Shown here piece after piece: positions 60,812 to 64,000 of a DNA stretch of 64,000 nucleotides. Under the pieces are notes generated by a model, which worked only from the letters and a program-made list of their open reading frames with translations, ran no database searches and was not told where the DNA came from. The DNA comes from SM23-73-3 sp964580215 (GTDB lineage Bacteria > Zixibacteria > MSB-5A5 > SM1-73), in contig CAZOJT010000014.1 of assembly GCA_964580215.1 (NCBI GenBank), positions 1-64,000 of the forward strand, written 5' to 3'. The position numbers and the translations under genes are program-made. Each line of letters starts with the position of its first letter. Positions within the stretch are counted from its first letter, which is position 1.

Positions 60812-61561
60812 ATGAAAAACTTGATGGAAAAAGATTTACAGAAAAGAATAAAAAATCTTTCGCTTAAATTGGAAAAACTCTATGGAAGAAAAAGATGGAA
60901 GGTTCATGCCGATCCGCTTTCTGAGTTGATCGCCACCATTCTTTCCCAAAACACTTCAGATCATAACAGTCACAGAGCTTATTTCAACTTAAGATCGAAG
61001 TTCAAAACGTGGGATGATGTTAGAAATGCCAACAAAAGAAGTGTTGTCAATGCCATAAGATCAGGGGGACTGGCGGATATCAAAGCTAAAAGAATTAAAG
61101 AGATTCTTAATCAGATTCATGCGGAGAATCGTGATCTGGACTTAGGTTTTCTGAAAAGATGGAGAACGGACAGGATCAAAGCATACCTAAGAAGATTCAA
61201 GGGGGTGGGAGAAAAGACTGTTGCTTGTGTTTTGCTTTTTTCTTTGAAAAGACCGGTCATGCCGGTGGACACGCACGTCTTGAGAATCTCTAAAAGGTTA
61301 GGCTTGGTTCCACAAAAGGCGGATGCCAGAAAGGCAGAGATAATCTTGGAGGAGCTTGTTCCTAAGAATCTGATCTATCGGTTTCATCTGAATTTGATTG
61401 AGCATGGGAGAAACATCTGCAAAGCAACAAATCCCCGGTGTGAGAGTTGCGTATTGCTTGAAAATTGTGATTATGGGAGAAAAATATTGGCTGTTCGAGC
61501 GCCATCACTAAACGGATTAAGCCGCAGTTGCTCGATTTGTCGAGCCAGTTGTCAAATTTGA
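60812..61561 (+). CDS. nth: endonuclease III (DNA glycosylase/AP lyase)
   Basis: A 249-residue protein. The HhH-GPD pattern is complete: Lys135 in GVGEKTVACV and Asp153 in PVDTHVLRI. A four-Cys iron-sulfur loop follows with the spacing C203-x6-C210-x2-C213-x5-C219. LIATILSQNTSDHNSHRA (~39-56) is the family N-terminal motif. It removes oxidised pyrimidines and nicks the abasic site in base-excision repair. The tail after residue ~220 (KILAVRAPSLNGLSRSCSIC) is extra: it is coded by a dispersed repeat with CTCGATTTGTCGAG and GTCAAATTTGAC palindromes, so the normal stop has been lost or overrun. The next gene has its own promoter inside the repeat. Confidence 0.92.
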   Translation: MKNLMEKDLQKRIKNLSLKLEKLYGRKRWKVHADPLSELIATILSQNTSDHNSHRAYFNLRSKFKTWDDVRNANKRSVVNAIRSGGLADIKAKRIKEILNQIHAENRDLDLGFLKRWRTDRIKAYLRRFKGVGEKTVACVLLFSLKRPVMPVDTHVLRISKRLGLVPQKADARKAEIILEELVPKNLIYRFHLNLIEHGRNICKATNPRCESCVLLENCDYGRKILAVRAPSLNGLSRSCSICRASCQI

Positions 61562-61586
61562 CAAATAAAATTATTTCTTGTATTCT
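61558..61586 (+). promoter_or_regulatory. sigma70-type promoter of the cupin gene
   Basis: TTGACA (61558-61563), 17-bp spacer, TATTCT (61581-61586), 37 bp before the start. It overlaps the stop codon of nth, whose last codons use the same bases. Confidence 0.75.
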
Positions 61587-61623
61587 ATTTGGATAAACTC
61601 ATTATTTCCAAATGGAGGGACGA

Positions 61624-61947
61624 ATGCCTAAAATCTGTGTTCTGAGGGAAGCTGAAAAGATCAAAAAACCCTACACTCCCTTTCCTCTGGTTAACGTAAA
61701 TGGTTCACATGTGTTCTTGGGTCTCTTTGAAGGGGACTACCGGAAACACAAACACCCCTATGATGAGTTTTTCTATGTGATCTCCGGAGGGATCGAAATC
61801 GAACTGGACAAGGAGGCTGTGACTCTGAAGGCGGGAGAAGGCCTTTTGGTCCCCAAGAAAAAGTGGCACAAAACCAAAGCCAAAAAGAAAGCCATCGTGA
61901 TGCTTTTCGAGAAGCAGGGTTTGAAAAGCGAATTTGCCCAAAAGTGA
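61624..61947 (+). CDS. cupin-domain protein
   Basis: The ATG at 61624 follows GGAGGG; the ATG at 61612 is less well placed. 107 residues forming one cupin: the first motif is FEGDYRKHKHPYDEFFYVIS with HKHPYDE (metal-type His/Glu), and the second is GEGLLVPKKKWHKTKA (~75-90) with a His. Single-domain cupins can be isomerases, dioxygenases or sugar-binding proteins; the substrate cannot be told. It has its own promoter and precedes a peroxiredoxin-like gene by 48 bp. Confidence 0.9.
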   Translation: MPKICVLREAEKIKKPYTPFPLVNVNGSHVFLGLFEGDYRKHKHPYDEFFYVISGGIEIELDKEAVTLKAGEGLLVPKKKWHKTKAKKKAIVMLFEKQGLKSEFAQK

Positions 61948-61995
61948 AGAGTTCCAAGCTCAAAAGCCTCGGTCATCTTTGCAGGAGGGCAGACT

Positions 61996-62496
61996 ATGGA
62001 TAACGTCAATCGAATACGGGTGGGATTCTTTGCGCCCAGTTTTGTGCTGAAAGATTCAGAGAGTAAAAAACTTGGGCTTTTGGATTTTCGGGGACACAAG
62101 AACCTCCTCCTTTTCTTTTGTCATGGTAAGAGAAGCCAATTTTGTTTGGATTGGTTGGATGAGTTGAATCGCTTTTATGACCATATCCAACTGAAAGAGA
62201 CGGAGATATTGTCATTCACCCAGGATGAAAGATGGATCTCTCATCGGATAAAAGAGGAGAAGAAAATCAGGTTCCCCATTTTGAAAATTGAAAGTGACCT
62301 CAGATTTGATCCCCCGGCTCCACCAGTAACCCAGCAATATGGGGTACAGGCAAGTGAGTCAGAAGAGGGAAATCTTTACCCCGCCATCTTTCTGGTGGAC
62401 AAAATGGGAATTATTCGCTACAGAAAGGTCTACATTCAACCCAGCGAAAAACCGAATCTAAAAGAACTGCTCTGTGAAATGGATAGATTAAGTTGA
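61996..62496 (+). CDS. peroxiredoxin/AhpC-TSA-like thioredoxin-fold protein
   Basis: A 166-residue protein; ATG follows GGAGGG. The thioredoxin-type opening IRVGFFAPSFVLKDSESKKL (~7-26) is followed by LLDFRGHKNLLLFFCHGKRS (~28-47), where the redox Cys may be C42 or C50 (QFCLDW). TQQYGVQ and AIFLVDKMGIIRYRKVYIQP (~129-148) are the C-terminal AhpC-type strands. The usual PVCTxE motif of peroxiredoxins is absent, so peroxidase activity is uncertain. GGAGGG ribosome site. It may share a transcript with the cupin gene. Confidence 0.85.
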   Translation: MDNVNRIRVGFFAPSFVLKDSESKKLGLLDFRGHKNLLLFFCHGKRSQFCLDWLDELNRFYDHIQLKETEILSFTQDERWISHRIKEEKKIRFPILKIESDLRFDPPAPPVTQQYGVQASESEEGNLYPAIFLVDKMGIIRYRKVYIQPSEKPNLKELLCEMDRLS

Positions 62497-62861
62497 ACCA
62501 GCCAATAGAGCCTCGTAAGTCAGACAAATGAGTTGTAGCGGTTCGATTTATCGAACCCCACAAGAGGCGATGTCGCATGAATGCGACCACTACAGCTCGT
62601 AGATCAGGCGCCCTGCCACTTGATAAATAATAGTGTCAGGAGCACAGGGACCCTGACATACCGGATGGACTTGCTGGACATGCTGGACATGCTGGACTTG
62701 CGGATGGCCGTTTTTCATTTTTTCAGTCGTCCTGCGGTATGAGCTATGCCGTTCATAACAAAGGACATAGCGGACCTGCGATACTGGTGTTTCTGACCTT
62801 TCTGGCCTTACTGGTGGTTGTTTTTTAATTTTTTTCATCGTTAGTGTTTTGAGAACTGTGT
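62497..62861. other. intergenic stretch with short tandem repeat
   Basis: A tandem 9-bp repeat (CTGGACATG) spans 62667-62700. GTGTCAGGAGCACAGGG (62633-62649) recurs near 63175, with a related copy near 63349. A minus-strand frame here is a product of these repeats. I see no convincing gene. Confidence 0.4.
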
Positions 62862-63062
62862 ATGCAAAATATACCTTCTCCTATAAATAAGGAAGCTATC
62901 CTTTTCAACATCGAAGTTGTTGTGAATTTGTTTCTTGTGGTAAGAGAGACTACGGGTAAGTATCAGAATGGTTCGAAGCTAACCCACCCTGAACTATATG
63001 AAAAGCTAAAAAGTTACTATGGGCTGGATCCATTGAAATGGTTTGAGAATAACGATCATTAG
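62862..63062 (+). CDS. short hypothetical protein
   Basis: A 66-codon frame, start MQNIPSPINKEA and end YYGLDPLKWFENNDH. It looks composition-normal (a mixed amphipathic helix LYEKLKSYYGLDPLKWFE) and not repeat-derived, but no family is recognised and the ribosome site is weak. It could be a small gene or chance; it lies between two repeat-rich gaps. Confidence 0.3.
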   Translation: MQNIPSPINKEAILFNIEVVVNLFLVVRETTGKYQNGSKLTHPELYEKLKSYYGLDPLKWFENNDH

Positions 63063-63379
63063 ATGGTAAGATGGTAGGTCAGACATTCTTATCTGACAAT
63101 CACAGAACAGACAAAAATGTCTGTTCTACCAATTCCCTTGTAACTCTAGTGCCCTACGCACCTGACAAAAGAATAGTGTCAGGAGCACGGGACTTGTGAA
63201 CTACTGTTACTCCTACTGAATACTACGACAATTGTAAGATTCGGTAGGGCAAACATTCTTGTTTGCCAAACAATTATTTTAACCCCCTGTTGTCCCCCTT
63301 GTCAGGGGGACATAATAACCTCCCCCCTGTTAAAGGGGGTTAGAATAGTGGGAGGAGCACGGGGCCTCCTAACTTATCA
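63063..63379. repeat. intergenic stretch with palindromic repeats
   Basis: GTCAGACATT...ATCTGACAAT, GTGTCAGGAGCACGGGA, and CCCCTTGTCAGGGGG / CCCCCCTGTTAAAGGGGG stems. No gene. Confidence 0.5.
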
Positions 63380-63826
63380 CTAAAAATAGTTCAACCTAGC
63401 CAAAGAGACCTCACCTTGTTTTGGCAGCATATTGTTTGCATATAGTTTCCAGCGAATTGGAGGCATAGCGTCGAGATTATGATAAATATCGTCGTTGAAT
63501 CGATATCTTAGGCCAATGCTCGTTCCTATATCCAGTTTTTCATGTGGTAACAGTGCATTCTTGGAGCGATATGAAACAGAAAACATATATTTATCCCTAG
63601 AAACTGTTACCGTTGTATCACTCGGCTTGATTTCAACTAACGGACCACTTGGTTTACGCTTGCCGCCAAGCGATACCCATTTGAGGGGGACACAGTCAAA
63701 ATCAGGAAACAAAAACTCCAGCTTGAAGGGGTCGATTGCCTGCATACCTAAATTAGTCACCGCTACATCGAGCTGGTACAAGTGTTCTTCCGAGTGGCAC
63801 TGTATTATCCGGTAAGAGAAATCTAC
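63380..63826 (-). pseudogene. distal part of an interrupted gene, beta-sandwich-like domain
   Basis: Codons after the amber stop at 63827-63829 continue in the same frame: VDFSYRIIQ..., then LYQLDVAVTNLGMQAIDPFK, LEFLFPDFDCVPLKWVSLGG, DKYMFSVSYRSK and IRWKLYANNMLPKQGEVSL. The segment before the first possible start (TTG at 63781) reads as the first strand of the same domain, so the domain is probably one piece with the frame upstream. About 149 codons. I recall no family name. If the TAG is real and not read through, this part is not made as a fusion; the TTG could start a separate protein. Confidence 0.5.
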
Positions 63827-64000
63827 CTAGATGTTGGGTGAAGTTGCTCGGGTAGTACGACCTGAGATGCGGGCCAGCGAATTGACCACAGCAGATGTAG
63901 CCTCAACACATTGTGCTGCATCCCGGTAAGTTGCATTTCTTCTGTGCTGAAGATCATTCGCTAGATCAAACGCTGCTTTTGCATACTTACGAGATGCTTC
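63827..64000 (-). CDS. C-terminal fragment of a hypothetical protein (start beyond window)
   Basis: The frame enters from the right edge and ends at TAG (63827-63829) after 57 visible codons. It is helical, with EASRKYAKAAFDLANDLQHR, RNATYRDAAQCVEATSAVVN and SLARISGRTTR. No family name is claimed. The stop is in frame with the domain at 63380-63826, and there is no new ribosome site between them, so an amber mutation or readthrough is possible. Confidence 0.5.
   Translation of the reverse strand, partial: EASRKYAKAAFDLANDLQHRRNATYRDAAQCVEATSAVVNSLARISGRTTRATSPNI

Noticed and set aside
62590..62838. 82-codon minus-strand frame with VQHVQHVQQVH
   Set aside because: The repeat residues come from the 9-bp tandem repeat, and the last part from a dispersed repeat. 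No coding evidence.
1..64000. CRISPR array
   Set aside because: Repeats here are hairpins or tandem units without spacers of regular length; no cas gene is seen.

Overview
The window looks like a chromosome fragment of an uncultivated Gram-negative bacterium of the FCB group, most like candidate division Zixibacteria or a close relative. That reading rests on paired dockerin-type repeats with the GDxxxDGxxxLxDVLFLINYLYKGG pattern, FlgD/type IX-like C-terminal domains beginning YPNPFNPET, a PorU-type sortase with a PorV-like barrel, and several long outer-membrane barrels. It is inferred from protein families only; there is no rRNA gene here to settle it.

Layout. Positions 1-1100 hold the end of an adenine phosphoribosyltransferase gene, a small membrane protein and tRNA-Arg(CCT). 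From 2 to 13 kb lie secreted proteins: a C25-like peptidase, a subtilase and a P-domain/CARDB/NlpC-P60 protein, all ending in dockerin pairs, then NHL and WD40-like propellers and an N-acetylmuramoyl-L-alanine amidase broken by a one-base frameshift. From 13 to 18 kb a second unit (outer-membrane barrel, WD40-like lipoprotein, large subtilase) has a sigma70-type promoter, an upstream sigma54-type promoter and a strong terminator. It is preceded by a TPR-containing sigma54 activator, a small exported protein and a 28-residue peptide gene. From 21.9 to 42.6 kb a co-oriented cluster encodes a UbiA prenyltransferase, a BamA/TamA-like barrel, a 1190-residue barrel-like protein with SprA-like motifs, an NHL protein, two DUF5683 paralogues, an M6 metalloprotease, a PorV-like barrel carrying an inserted propeller, and PorU. 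From 43 to 50 kb are metabolic genes (class II aldolase, DUF554, four-helix protein, LeuC-like dehydratase, Thi4, TrpB2, HD protein). From 50 kb on are a cNMP/PAS/ATPase protein, transporters, a decayed IS, tRNA-Leu(TAA), an NCS2 permease, endonuclease III, a cupin, a peroxiredoxin-like protein and an interrupted gene at the right edge.

How the parts fit. PorU, the PorV-like protein and the SprA-like protein suggest a type IX-like secretion route. The subtilase at 13144, the M6 protease and PorU carry the matching C-terminal domain, while the dockerin proteins at the left probably use another attachment route. The sigma54 activator sits directly upstream of three 16-bp palindromes and a good -24/-12 promoter match pointing into the barrel/lipoprotein/subtilase operon, which suggests a self-contained regulatory circuit for cell-surface genes.

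Intergenic DNA is crowded with short palindromic repeats. They include CCCGCC/GGCGGG hairpins, TTGACAAA/TTTGTCAA hairpins, and a roughly 21-bp element with core GCATTCATACGAAT found five times, once inside the IS transposase. Several genes are broken or remnant: the amidase, the IS transposase, an M48 peptidase tail, a sorting-signal tail and the right-edge gene.
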